In this document: positions 1-6,567 of the stretch, piece after piece
Position numbering within the stretch: the first letter of the stretch is position 1
Layout: every line of letters starts with the position of its first letter
Assembly (NCBI GenBank): GCA_018894445.1
Contig: JAHIPJ010000030.1
Coordinates: 1 to 12,503 of the forward strand
Reading direction: 5' to 3'
Source: Actinomycetota bacterium
Lineage (GTDB): Bacteria > Actinomycetota > Humimicrobiia > Humimicrobiales > Humimicrobiaceae
DNA length: 12,503 bases
Notes under the pieces: model-generated
The model's input: the letters and a program-made list of their open reading frames with translations, nothing else
Database searches by the model: none
What the model was told of the DNA's origin: nothing
Position numbers and translations under genes: made by a program

Positions 1-5
1 AAAAA

Positions 6-14
6 TAGTATAAT
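6..14 (+). promoter_or_regulatory. Putative -10 box upstream of the HIT gene
   Basis: TAGTATAAT contains a perfect TATAAT at 9-14, about 67 bases before the HIT start codon. The -35 region would lie off the left edge, so the promoter cannot be completed. The same nine bases recur just before pgpH at 1494-1502. In such AT-rich DNA a single hexamer can arise by chance. Confidence 0.3.
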
Positions 15-80
15 CCCCCACCTGGAGTAAGATTGAATATGAAAAAATATTTTATAACTTGAAAAATTTTAAAAAATAAA

Positions 81-425
81 ATGGAAGATTGTCTTTTTTG
101 TAAAATTTTAAATAAAGAGATAGAAAGCAATATAGTATTTGAGAGTGATAATGTTCTGATAATTAAAGATATATCGCCAAAAGCACCGGTGCATCTTCTG
201 GCTCTCCCAAAAGAACATATTAGTTCCATTCTGGAAATTGATAAGCTGGACTCTAGATTAATAAAAGAATTAATGGAAACAATCAGTAAGGTGGCGCTAA
301 AACTGGGATTGGACGAAGAGGGATTCAGAGTAGTCATCAACACTGGCAGCGGTGCCGGGCAGAGTGTAAATCATTTGCATTTTCATATATTGGGAAAAAG
401 AAAATTTAATTGGCCCCCTGGTTAA
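81..425 (+). CDS. hinT: HIT (histidine triad) family nucleotide hydrolase, Hint-like
   Basis: Hint-type proteins are small cytosolic dimers that hydrolyse purine nucleoside phosphoramidates such as AMP-lysine; the physiological substrate in bacteria is unclear. The 114-residue product has the usual Hint length and is complete. An N-terminal CLFC pair (Cys4, Cys7) matches the zinc-binding cysteines of many HIT proteins. The catalytic histidine triad HLHFH is at residues 98-102, preceded by INTGSGAGQSVNH and followed by the classic Hint ending WPPG. The ATG at 81 puts CLFC at the expected distance from the N-terminus, but no Shine-Dalgarno sequence precedes it, only A/T tracts. In Bacillota a HIT gene often lies just upstream of rpsU-yqeY-phoH; here phoH follows directly after 91 bases. 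Family assignment is secure; the substrate is unknown. Confidence 0.95.
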   Translation: MEDCLFCKILNKEIESNIVFESDNVLIIKDISPKAPVHLLALPKEHISSILEIDKLDSRLIKELMETISKVALKLGLDEEGFRVVINTGSGAGQSVNHLHFHILGKRKFNWPPG

Positions 426-504
426 AATTTTTAATGATTCATATAATTTACCTGTATATAGCTTCTAATTTATTTAATAATGTTATAAAAAAGAAATCTT
501 TAAA

Positions 505-511
505 AAGGAGG
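505..511 (+). promoter_or_regulatory. Strong ribosome binding site fixing the TTG start of phoH
   Basis: AAGGAGG, extended by two further G, is the best anti-16S match in the window. It lies 5 bases before the TTG at 517. The next in-frame ATG, at 568, is preceded only by AAAGGCGGG. This site therefore favours the TTG start, which also supplies the full N-terminal domain. Confidence 0.85.
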
Positions 512-516
512 GGCTT

Positions 517-1488
517 TTGTCTCCAGTAAAACAAAAGTTAAGCATTGATTTTAAAGGCGGGCATTCAATGGCAGAATTAATTGGTGATAGGGATGAGTTG
601 CTCCAGCTTATTGAGAGAAAATATAACGTGGAGATCTTTGTATTGGGAAATGATCTGGAAATATCAGGGAAGAATAAAAATGTAAAAGAGGTCACAAGAC
701 TAATAGAAGAATTAGCATTACAGATAAATCTTGGACAGAAATTAAATTCTGAGAAAGTTAGCGACTCAATAAAAATTATGGAAGATAAATCAGATTTAAA
801 ACCACATGAAATATTTAAAGACAGTATTGCGGTAAATAGTGGAAAGAAAATTAAACCGCGTACGGAAGGTCAGAAAAAATATATTGAAGCGATTAAGGAA
901 AATACAATTGTTTTTGGAATAGGGCCGGCTGGAACAGGGAAGACTTATCTGGCTTTAGCTTTGGCTGTTGAAGCTTTAAATGAAAATAAAGTAGGGCGGA
1001 TAATTTTAATAAAACCTGTGGTTGAAGCAGGCGAAAAGCTGGGGTTTCTGCCAGGGGACATGTACGATAAGGTAAATCCCTACTTGAGACCTTTATATGA
1101 CGCTTTATATGAAATGCTGGATGTTGAAAAATTTCAGCAGTATCGGGATATGGGTATTATCGAAGTAGTACCTCTAGCCTATATGAGAGGAAGGACTTTA
1201 AATGATTCCTTTATTATTCTTGACGAAGCTCAAAATACATCCCCGGAACAAATGAAGATGTTTCTTACCAGATTAGGGTTTGGCTCCAAGATAGTTGTAA
1301 CCGGCGATATTACACAGATTGACTTACCCAGTGATAAAGAATCTGGCCTGGTTATAATAAAAAACATTTTGATTGGAATACATGGGATTGAGTTTGTATA
1401 CCTTAGTTCAAAAGATGTGGTCAGACATGAATTGGTACAGAGGATCGTAGATGCCTATAAGGTTTATGGGGAAAGAATTAAAGAATAA
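517..1488 (+). CDS. phoH: PhoH-like ATPase (PhoL/YbeZ type)
   Basis: PhoH/YbeZ proteins are cytosolic P-loop NTPases linked to RNA metabolism, and in several bacteria they are genetically or physically associated with the rRNA-maturation factor YbeY. The 323-residue product has the normal family length. Residues about 15-70 resemble the KH-like N-terminal region. Walker A is GPAGTGKT (136-143), Walker B is IILDEAQN (233-240), and VTGD (261-264) is the sensor-type motif. The segment EAGEKLGFLPGD followed by NPYLRPLYDAL is diagnostic. The strand after Walker A reads IKPVVEAGE where family members usually have TRPAVEAGE, a conservative K for R change. The start is TTG with a very strong ribosome binding site. 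A lone TATAAT at 442-447 in the upstream gap has no good -35. The gene leads the phoH-pgpH-ybeY block, which fits a shared role with ybeY. Confidence 0.95.
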   Translation: MSPVKQKLSIDFKGGHSMAELIGDRDELLQLIERKYNVEIFVLGNDLEISGKNKNVKEVTRLIEELALQINLGQKLNSEKVSDSIKIMEDKSDLKPHEIFKDSIAVNSGKKIKPRTEGQKKYIEAIKENTIVFGIGPAGTGKTYLALALAVEALNENKVGRIILIKPVVEAGEKLGFLPGDMYDKVNPYLRPLYDALYEMLDVEKFQQYRDMGIIEVVPLAYMRGRTLNDSFIILDEAQNTSPEQMKMFLTRLGFGSKIVVTGDITQIDLPSDKESGLVIIKNILIGIHGIEFVYLSSKDVVRHELVQRIVDAYKVYGERIKE

Positions 1489-1493
1489 TTTTA

Positions 1494-1502
1494 TAGTATA
1501 AT
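1494..1502 (+). promoter_or_regulatory. Putative -10 box in the phoH-pgpH gap
   Basis: TAGTATAAT includes a perfect TATAAT at 1497-1502, in the 29-base gap between phoH and pgpH. There is no recognisable -35 (AGAATT at the 17-base position). If active, transcription would start near 1509, leaving a 5' leader of only about 9 bases before the pgpH ATG at 1518. The same nonamer is upstream of the HIT gene. Evidence is composition-limited. Confidence 0.35.
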
Positions 1503-1517
1503 TTACATTGGATTAAA

Positions 1518-3710
1518 ATGATAGCCAGAAATAAAAATAACAAAGAGCTTCCAAAAACTGAAAAGGGGAAGCTAGAAAAAGCGAAGGATTTTATTAATAA
1601 ATATTTTTCATTCAGTAGTAAAATTGCTCAAAGAATGTATATATTTATTTTAACCCTGGGTCTGGTGGTAGCTATTCTTACATATAGCTATTCTCCTGAT
1701 ATTGGTATAGAGCTGGGAAAACCCAGTCCAAGAACCATTAAGGCAAATAAGGGTATAGAATTTGAGGATGTTGAAAAAACCGAAGAAGATAAAAATAAAA
1801 ACGAAGCAGGGGTAGAAGATGTATATGCTTATGATATAGATGTTTTAAATGGTGAAGAAGGGGCCCTTTACCAGATAAAGTATTTTTACCTGCTAACCAG
1901 TATAGTCCAGAAAAAAGAAGATAAAACTTTTGAAGAAAAAGTTGATTATATGACCAATCTTCTGGGTAGCAAGTACCCTGAATCCATTATTTCTCTGGCG
2001 CTTAATCTATCAGTAGATGATCTTAATATGCTTTTAACAAAAACCCCGGATATAGCCAGGGAAATAATGAAAGAAGAAATAAAGCCAACTGAAGTGGATT
2101 TTGCCAGAAGTGAAGCCTCCAGGATGGTTGAAGCAGATAAAGATATAAAACCCGAAAACATTCCTGTAATAACAGATGTGCTGGAAAAAAATATTCAACC
2201 TACAGCAGTATTTAATCCTGTTGACACTGAAGAGGCAAGGAAAGAAGCCAGATTAAACACCAGTCCCTGTATGGTAACTATACTTGAAGGCCAGACAATT
2301 GTTTTTGAGGGAGAAATTATAAACGATAACGATATTCTTATATTAACTAAATTGGGTTTACTCCAGACGGGTTTTAACTGGAAAAGGCTGCTGTATATAT
2401 TCTTTATATCTTCTGTACTTCTGGTAATATTTGGATTTTATATTTACAAATTTAATTTAAACATCTTTAATAATACAAAGAAAATAGTCATAATTGCACT
2501 TCTGATGATCATATTTACAGCGCTAATAAAGGTGCTTACCATACTTTCATCCATACATTTAAATTTCTGGAATTATTTATTTCCAATAATAGCAGCGTCG
2601 CTTATTTGTACCATTTTATTTAATGAACGTATGGGAATGATGTTGACTGTCTGTCTGGGAATATTTGCAGGTATTGCAACTGATTTTGATTTCAGTATAG
2701 CCATTGTCTATATACTGGGAGGTATTTTTTCTACATATATGGTATCAAAAGTTTCTCAGAGATCTGCAGTAATGAGAGCTGGATTTATAAGCTCGCTTGT
2801 TCTTGCTTTTTTATTTTTAATCATCAATCTTATCGGTGGGGAAATAAAGACAATTGCTCTGTATACTGTACTTGGAGTGGTCAATGGTATTATTTGTGCT
2901 ATTATTGCCATAGGTTTTTTGCCATTTATTGAATCTATTTTTAATATTGTAACCGCAATGGGGCTGCTGGAGCTTTCCAATACCGACCAACCATTGCTGA
3001 AGGAATTGCTTATATCGGCACCCGGTACTTATAATCACAGCATTCTTGTGGGGCATCTCGCAGAAAGCGCAGCAAAATCCATAGGTGCTGATTCACTGTT
3101 GGTGAAGGTAGCAGCACTTTACCATGACCTTGGAAAAATGAAAAGGCCTGAATATTTTTATGAGAACCAAAAGGATATTGAAAATATCCATGACCGCTTA
3201 AATCCTTCTTTGAGCAGGCATATAATATCAAATCACATAAAAGATGGTCTGGATATGGCAGTAAAAAATAAAATCCCCAGAAAAGTTTTAAATATTATCT
3301 CCCAACATCATGGGAGTTCGATAATAACCTATTTTTATGAAAAACAGAAAGACAGAGAATTAATTACTAACGGCAGCTCAAATGGTCTTAAAGAACATTT
3401 CCGTTATCCGGCAAGAAAACCACAGAGCAAAGAGGCAGCAATTCTTATGCTGGCAGATTCAACAGAAGCTGCAGTAAGATCTATTGATAAGATGACTCCT
3501 AAAAAAATTGAAAAAATGATAAATGACATATTTGAAGATAGATTGAAAGATGGCCAGCTGAATGAGACTGATATGACTGTTAAAGAAATAAATACAGTCA
3601 AAGAAACTTTAATTGACGGACTTATGTCTATTTATCATTCCCGGCTTTCATATACAGAATCTAATTCAAAAACAAAAGCGGATTTAGAGGCAAAAGTGGA
3701 GACAAAATGA
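1518..3710 (+). CDS. pgpH: 7TM-HD cyclic-di-AMP phosphodiesterase, PgpH/YqfF family
   Basis: PgpH-family membrane enzymes hydrolyse cyclic di-AMP to pApA through a cytoplasmic HD domain. The 730 residues show the full architecture: a basic cytosolic N-terminus, a first membrane helix (about 41-58), a large extracytoplasmic 7TMR-HDED domain (about 60-285) including LEGQTIVFEGEII, seven hydrophobic helices (about 290-475), then the HD domain (about 498-710). HD metal ligands are visible as His507 in GTYNHS, the HD pair 536-537 in YHDLGK, His573, the HH pair 597-598 and Asp647 in LADSTEAA, with spacing like that of characterised PgpH proteins. All catalytic positions look intact. Only a weak GGA precedes the ATG. 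The stop overlaps the ybeY start by 4 bases (ATGA), implying translational coupling. c-di-AMP hydrolysis is inferred from the family. Confidence 0.95.
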   Translation: MIARNKNNKELPKTEKGKLEKAKDFINKYFSFSSKIAQRMYIFILTLGLVVAILTYSYSPDIGIELGKPSPRTIKANKGIEFEDVEKTEEDKNKNEAGVEDVYAYDIDVLNGEEGALYQIKYFYLLTSIVQKKEDKTFEEKVDYMTNLLGSKYPESIISLALNLSVDDLNMLLTKTPDIAREIMKEEIKPTEVDFARSEASRMVEADKDIKPENIPVITDVLEKNIQPTAVFNPVDTEEARKEARLNTSPCMVTILEGQTIVFEGEIINDNDILILTKLGLLQTGFNWKRLLYIFFISSVLLVIFGFYIYKFNLNIFNNTKKIVIIALLMIIFTALIKVLTILSSIHLNFWNYLFPIIAASLICTILFNERMGMMLTVCLGIFAGIATDFDFSIAIVYILGGIFSTYMVSKVSQRSAVMRAGFISSLVLAFLFLIINLIGGEIKTIALYTVLGVVNGIICAIIAIGFLPFIESIFNIVTAMGLLELSNTDQPLLKELLISAPGTYNHSILVGHLAESAAKSIGADSLLVKVAALYHDLGKMKRPEYFYENQKDIENIHDRLNPSLSRHIISNHIKDGLDMAVKNKIPRKVLNIISQHHGSSIITYFYEKQKDRELITNGSSNGLKEHFRYPARKPQSKEAAILMLADSTEAAVRSIDKMTPKKIEKMINDIFEDRLKDGQLNETDMTVKEINTVKETLIDGLMSIYHSRLSYTESNSKTKADLEAKVETK

Positions 3711-4171
3711 AAGTTACACTGATTAACAATCAAAGTAAAATAAAATTGGATCTGGATTTAATAAGAGAGGTTGCAGCATATATTTCAGATAAGTTTGATA
3801 AGGATTTAAAAAGTGAATTAAATATTGTTTTTTCAGACGGGAAAGAAATAAGGAAATTAAATAAAAAATACAGAGGAATAGATAGGGAAACTGATGTGCT
3901 GTCTTTTTCGTATATTTCTGATAAAGATAAGATAAGCCCGGGGGCAAGCACTTATACTGTAGGGGAAATAATTATTTGTCCGGAAGTTGCGCAGTCCAAT
4001 ATTTTAAAACAGGATGAAAACTGGAATCTGAATCTGGAGATAATTTTGCTGATAATACACGGCATACTGCATATATATAATTATGACCACGAGGAAGAAA
4101 AAAATAGAATAGATATGGAAAGTATCCAGGATAGTTTAGTATCTGACACAAGAAGAACTTTTAAACTCTAA
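3707..4171 (+). CDS. ybeY: Endoribonuclease YbeY / rRNA maturation factor
   Basis: YbeY is a zinc-dependent single-strand endoribonuclease needed for 16S rRNA 3'-end maturation and ribosome quality control. The 154-residue product is full length. It carries the conserved RETDVLSF segment (Arg60), VGEIIICPEVA (85-95) and the metal-binding motif HGILHIYNYDH, supplying His118, His122 and His128. The usual family motif is HGxLHLxGYDH; here the Gly before YDH is Asn, while all three ligands remain. TDVLSFP is TDVLSFS. The ATG lies inside the end of pgpH (4-base overlap), with GGAG at 3698-3701 as ribosome binding site. The phoH-pgpH-ybeY order is widespread in Bacillota. In those genomes dgkA, cdd and era commonly follow; here a GNAT gene follows after 129 bases without a clear terminator. 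Confidence 0.95.
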   Translation: MKVTLINNQSKIKLDLDLIREVAAYISDKFDKDLKSELNIVFSDGKEIRKLNKKYRGIDRETDVLSFSYISDKDKISPGASTYTVGEIIICPEVAQSNILKQDENWNLNLEIILLIIHGILHIYNYDHEEEKNRIDMESIQDSLVSDTRRTFKL

Positions 4172-4300
4172 TTTTTTTCATCATAAATTATTCAATCCCA
4201 GACCACTCAAAACTACAGCTGCTGCTATTGACAAATAATGTAAAATTGATACTAGATATGTCTTTTTTTTTAAATTTTAAAATAAATATTAGTTTCTAGT

Positions 4301-4768
4301 ATGAACAGTATATTTATACAGGAGATAAAAGGTGTTGACTGGAAATTGGTAAGCAGGATTGGAAAATTAGAAAAAAAGAATCTGGGAAGCAAAGCTTCAA
4401 TAAACCAGTGGGTAATACCGGTAATAATAAGGTATGGAAAATTTATTGTAGCTCAAAAAAGTAGGGACAGCTCTGATATTATTGGAGTATGCGAGCTTAT
4501 AAGAAGCTGGAAAGATAAGAATACAGCTTTTATTCATTCTTTTTATATTGACAAAGAATACAGAAAAAAAGGCATCGGCAGGATGCTTCTGGGAAAAGTA
4601 ATTGATATTTTAAAAAACGATGATTTTAAGGAAATAGAATTAACCGTTGATCCCGGCAATAAGGCTGCTAGCCAACTTTATAAGGATTTTGGTTTTAAAA
4701 AAATTATCTTGAGGAAAAATGAATATGGTAGAGGAGTAGACCGGGATTTAATGAGATTAAAGCTATAA
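4301..4768 (+). CDS. GNAT family N-acetyltransferase
   Basis: This is a single-domain acetyltransferase that would transfer acetyl from acetyl-CoA to an amine; the acceptor is unknown. In the 155 residues the region about 62-100 holds the GNAT core: a beta strand with IGVCEL, then FIHSFYIDKEYRKKGIGRML, whose RKKGIG (88-93) is the acetyl-CoA pyrophosphate-binding loop (R/Q-x-x-G-x-G/A). Motif B follows as LTVDPGNKAASQLYKDFGF (114-132), with Asn120 and Tyr127 at positions often used for CoA contact or catalysis. The motif B pattern recalls RimI-like enzymes, but the N-terminal third is unlike anything I can name, so I give no symbol. The ATG at 4301 has no Shine-Dalgarno sequence. The gene takes a place often occupied by dgkA-cdd-era between ybeY and recO. 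Confidence 0.88.
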   Translation: MNSIFIQEIKGVDWKLVSRIGKLEKKNLGSKASINQWVIPVIIRYGKFIVAQKSRDSSDIIGVCELIRSWKDKNTAFIHSFYIDKEYRKKGIGRMLLGKVIDILKNDDFKEIELTVDPGNKAASQLYKDFGFKKIILRKNEYGRGVDRDLMRLKL

Positions 4769-4773
4769 TGAAT

Positions 4774-4799
4774 AAAAACAGTTTTAAATCTGGTTTTTT
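4774..4799 (+). terminator. Weak intrinsic terminator-like hairpin after the GNAT gene
   Basis: AAAAACAG (4774-4781) can pair with CTGGTTTTT (4790-4798) with one bulged G and an 8-base loop; the 3' arm is the start of a six-T run. It sits right after the GNAT stop codon. The stem is mostly A-U, so termination may be partial or absent. Confidence 0.35.
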
Positions 4800-4804
4800 G
4801 GCTA

Positions 4805-4833
4805 TTGATTATAAAAATATTATTAGTTATAGA
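4805..4833 (+). promoter_or_regulatory. Possible sigma70-type promoter for deoC-recO
   Basis: TTGATT (4805-4810) and TATAGA (4828-4833) are 17 bases apart, each matching consensus at four of six positions. Transcription would start near 4840, about 7 bases before the deoC GTG. It follows the hairpin at 4774-4799, so the gap could hold a terminator and then a promoter. Both hexamers are imperfect in AT-rich DNA. Confidence 0.3.
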
Positions 4834-4846
4834 TAAATAAAGGTGA

Positions 4847-5557
4847 GTGGTAAAAACGTTAACTAAAGAGCAATTAGCAAAGACTATTGATCAGACATTA
4901 CTTAATCCTATTGCAACTTCAAAGGACATAGAACAGTTATGTATTAATGCTAAAAATAATCATTTTGCAGCAGTGTGTATTAATCCTACTTATATAGCAC
5001 AGGCAAAAAAAATATTGGCCGACACCGATGTAAAAGTTTGCTCTGTAGTAGGCTATCCGCTGGGGGCAAATACTATAGAAACAAAGGTCTTTGAAGCAAG
5101 GAATAATGTAAAAAAAGGTGCAGACGAGCTGGATATGGTAATAAATTTAGGAGCTGTGAAAAGCGGTAATTATGATTATGTCGAAAGAGAAATCAAAATA
5201 GTTGTTAATGTGATAAGGCGTGAACAAATAGCAGAATATAACAGGCATATTGATATCAAGGTCATAATCGAGACCGCAATTTTAACCAGGGATGAAATTA
5301 AAAAAGTGTGTGCAATTATTGAGAGATCTGGCGCAGATTTTGTGAAGACATCTACCGGGTTTGGTGTAAAAGGTGTAGAACTTGATGATGTCAGGCTGAT
5401 AAGAGAAATTGTTACCAGGAATATAGGAGTTAAAGCATCAGGCGGAATAAGAACATTTAAAGATGCACAGGCGCTTATAGATGCCGGCGCAACAAGACTG
5501 GGGACCAGCAGTGGAATAAACATAATCAAAGAGTACATTGCTATTTTTGATAAATAA
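4847..5557 (+). CDS. deoC: Deoxyribose-phosphate aldolase (DERA)
   Basis: DERA is a class I aldolase that cleaves 2-deoxy-D-ribose 5-phosphate to glyceraldehyde 3-phosphate and acetaldehyde, ending deoxynucleoside breakdown. The 236 residues form a complete TIM barrel. Catalytic features are visible: Asp96 in ELDMVIN, the Schiff-base lysine Lys167 in DFVKTSTGF, and Lys196 in VKASGGIR, equivalent to Asp102, Lys167 and Lys201 of the E. coli enzyme. The N-terminal IDQTLLNP corresponds to the usual IDHTLLKP. The start is GTG at 4847: a TGA immediately precedes it in frame and no early in-frame alternative exists. AGGTGA abuts the start and matches the downstream part of the extended anti-16S complement. 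recO begins 3 bases after the stop, so the two are very probably co-transcribed. No other deo gene is in view, so the link to nucleoside catabolism is inferred from the family. Confidence 0.95.
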   Translation: MVKTLTKEQLAKTIDQTLLNPIATSKDIEQLCINAKNNHFAAVCINPTYIAQAKKILADTDVKVCSVVGYPLGANTIETKVFEARNNVKKGADELDMVINLGAVKSGNYDYVEREIKIVVNVIRREQIAEYNRHIDIKVIIETAILTRDEIKKVCAIIERSGADFVKTSTGFGVKGVELDDVRLIREIVTRNIGVKASGGIRTFKDAQALIDAGATRLGTSSGINIIKEYIAIFDK

Positions 5558-5560
5558 AAA

Positions 5561-6343
5561 ATGCCATCTTATAAAGCTAAGGCTATTATTTTAAAATCAT
5601 ATAAACTGGGAGAATCAGATAAAATAGTTAAAATGTACTCCCAGGATGGAGATATAATAAATGCAGTAGCTAAAAGCGCCAGGAAGATCCGCAGTAAATT
5701 TGGGGGAAGGCTTGAGCTTTTTAATCTTGTTGATCTGGAGCTTTCAACAGGCAGGAATCTGGATATTATAAATCAGGTAGAAATAATAAAAAGTTTTAAA
5801 AATATTGCTTCAGATTTTTACAAATTTGTCTTCTGTGAAATCATAAGCAAAATTATCTTAAAAACACAGGTCTCCGGCGGAGACTCTTCCCCACTTTTAT
5901 TTAAATTAATTTATATCTGTTTTAACGAGATCAACAATCTGGATCCGGAAGATGTCGTCTCTTTAAAGAAGACTATGTGTTTTTTCGGAATTAAGTTTTT
6001 AAGAATCACAGGCTATGCACCTTTGCTTGAAAACTGCAGCAAGTGCAATCAGAAATTAAAAAATTTATACTATTTCCATAAAGATAAAATTTATTTTTCA
6101 GTTAAATATGGAGGGATTCTTTGCAGGAAATGTACAGATTCTTCAGGGGGTATGGAAGTCCTGGGTGCATCAGATTACAGGTTTTTATATGATTTATTTA
6201 ATCTCAAACTCGAAGATTTTAGAGATTTAGAGGTAGGTCTTCCAACACTTAAAAGGGTGTATAAACTGATAGAAAACTATATTATTTACCACACTGAATG
6301 CAATGTGGAAAGTTTTAAATATTTTAAAAAAATAGGACTGTAA
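5561..6343 (+). CDS. recO: DNA repair protein RecO
   Basis: RecO is the recombination mediator that, with RecR, loads RecA onto SSB-coated single-stranded DNA in the RecFOR pathway. The 260 residues match family length. Residues about 1-80 form the N-terminal OB-fold: YKAKAIILKSYKLGESD, then SARKIRSKFGGRLELFN. The helical C-terminal part carries a four-cysteine zinc finger, CSKC (159-162) and CRKC (188-191), intact here as in many Gram-positive RecO proteins. The ATG is 3 bases after the deoC stop and lacks a clear Shine-Dalgarno sequence, suggesting translational coupling to deoC. In Bacillota recO normally follows era; here deoC takes that place. The 3' end of the gene forms one arm of a terminator-like inverted repeat. 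Confidence 0.93.
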   Translation: MPSYKAKAIILKSYKLGESDKIVKMYSQDGDIINAVAKSARKIRSKFGGRLELFNLVDLELSTGRNLDIINQVEIIKSFKNIASDFYKFVFCEIISKIILKTQVSGGDSSPLLFKLIYICFNEINNLDPEDVVSLKKTMCFFGIKFLRITGYAPLLENCSKCNQKLKNLYYFHKDKIYFSVKYGGILCRKCTDSSGGMEVLGASDYRFLYDLFNLKLEDFRDLEVGLPTLKRVYKLIENYIIYHTECNVESFKYFKKIGL

Positions 6344-6362
6344 GCGGTTTAAAACTTTTTTT
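6309..6362 (+). terminator. AT-rich 11-bp inverted repeat with T-run at the recO end
   Basis: AAAGTTTTAAA (6309-6319), inside the last recO codons, is perfectly complementary to TTTAAAACTTT (6348-6358). The spacer is 28 bases and contains the stop codon; the second arm runs into a 7-T tract (6356-6362). G-U pairs could extend the stem by two. This is consistent with an intrinsic terminator separating recO from glyQ. The long loop and all but one pair being A-U make it weak. Confidence 0.4.
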
Positions 6363-6455
6363 ACTTTTTTATTATAAATTCCAGCTTCTAAAGTGTATAC
6401 TTTTAAGCGTTAAACTATAAAAAACAACATATCATTAATTTCTATATGAAATAAG

Positions 6456-6485
6456 ATGAAATTACCGGTGATAATTGGTGGGTAA
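6456..6485 (+). other. Possible Gly-Gly leader peptide upstream of glyQS
   Basis: An ATG-started frame of nine codons reads MKLPVIIGG and stops at TAA, ending in two Gly codons (GGT GGG, 6477-6482). It lies 82 bases before glycyl-tRNA synthetase. Its own end can fold: TTACC (6462-6466) pairs with GGTAA (6481-6485), so a ribosome paused on the Gly codons would open that stem. A second hairpin begins at the next base. This resembles an amino-acid attenuator, but two Gly codons in a nine-codon frame can occur by chance, no good ribosome binding site is seen, and the best glyQ promoter lies downstream of it. Confidence 0.25.
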
Positions 6486-6509
6486 GAGCAGAAAATTGCT
6501 GTTTTGCTC
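6486..6509 (+). other. Hairpin in the glyQ upstream region
   Basis: GAGCA (6486-6490) pairs with TGCTC (6505-6509). After one bulged G, AAA (6492-6494) pairs with TTT (6502-6504), giving 8 pairs and a 7-base loop. An alternative inner pairing AGCA (6487-6490) with TGCT (6497-6500) excludes it. No U-tract follows directly (CAATGTTTT), so it is not a canonical terminator. No T-box consensus (AGGGTGGNACCGCG) or glycine-riboswitch core is present in 6344-6567. Confidence 0.35.
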
Positions 6510-6530
6510 CAATGTTTTGATCCAGTTTAA

Positions 6531-6559
6531 TTGACTATTAAAATTAATGTTATTAAAAT
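6531..6559 (+). promoter_or_regulatory. Sigma70-type promoter for glyQS
   Basis: TTGACT (6531-6536) and TAAAAT (6554-6559) each match consensus at five of six positions and are exactly 17 bases apart, the best pair in the window. Initiation about 7 bases after the -10 box would fall near 6566, one or two bases before the glyQ ATG at 6568, giving an essentially leaderless mRNA. AAGGA at 6560-6564 would then be outside or at the edge of the transcript. Confidence 0.55.
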
Positions 6560-6567
6560 AAGGAACT

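Noticed and set aside
422..434. TTAAAATTTTTAA near-palindrome after the HIT gene as a terminator
   Set aside because: Only A-U pairs with almost no loop room; not stable enough to claim.
442..447. TATAAT in the HIT-phoH gap as a phoH promoter
   Set aside because: No -35 at the proper distance (TGGTTA) and strongly AT-rich context; possible but not supportable as a separate feature.
4228..4233. Perfect TTGACA -35 box upstream of the GNAT gene
   Set aside because: At 16-18 base spacing the -10 positions read TACTAG, ACTAGA or CTAGAT. GATACT lies only 14 bases away, so no credible promoter results.
4172..4300. Minus-strand hydrophobic frame containing SIAAAVVLSGLGL, a possible remnant of a membrane protein
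   Set aside because: About 30 codons without an ATG, closed by stops on both sides and with no matching coding signal nearby. Chance is the simpler explanation.
5176..5538. Long minus-strand open frame inside deoC; similar ones inside glyS (7638-8045, 9009-9377) and ppdK (11035-11391)
   Set aside because: Each lies antisense to a well-recognised gene, encodes a low-complexity Ser/Leu/Ile-rich product and has no recognisable domain or ribosome binding site.
6344..6567. T-box or glycine riboswitch upstream of glyQS
   Set aside because: No AGGGTGGNACCGCG T-box sequence and no glycine-aptamer core are visible, and there is no GC-rich terminator/antiterminator pair.
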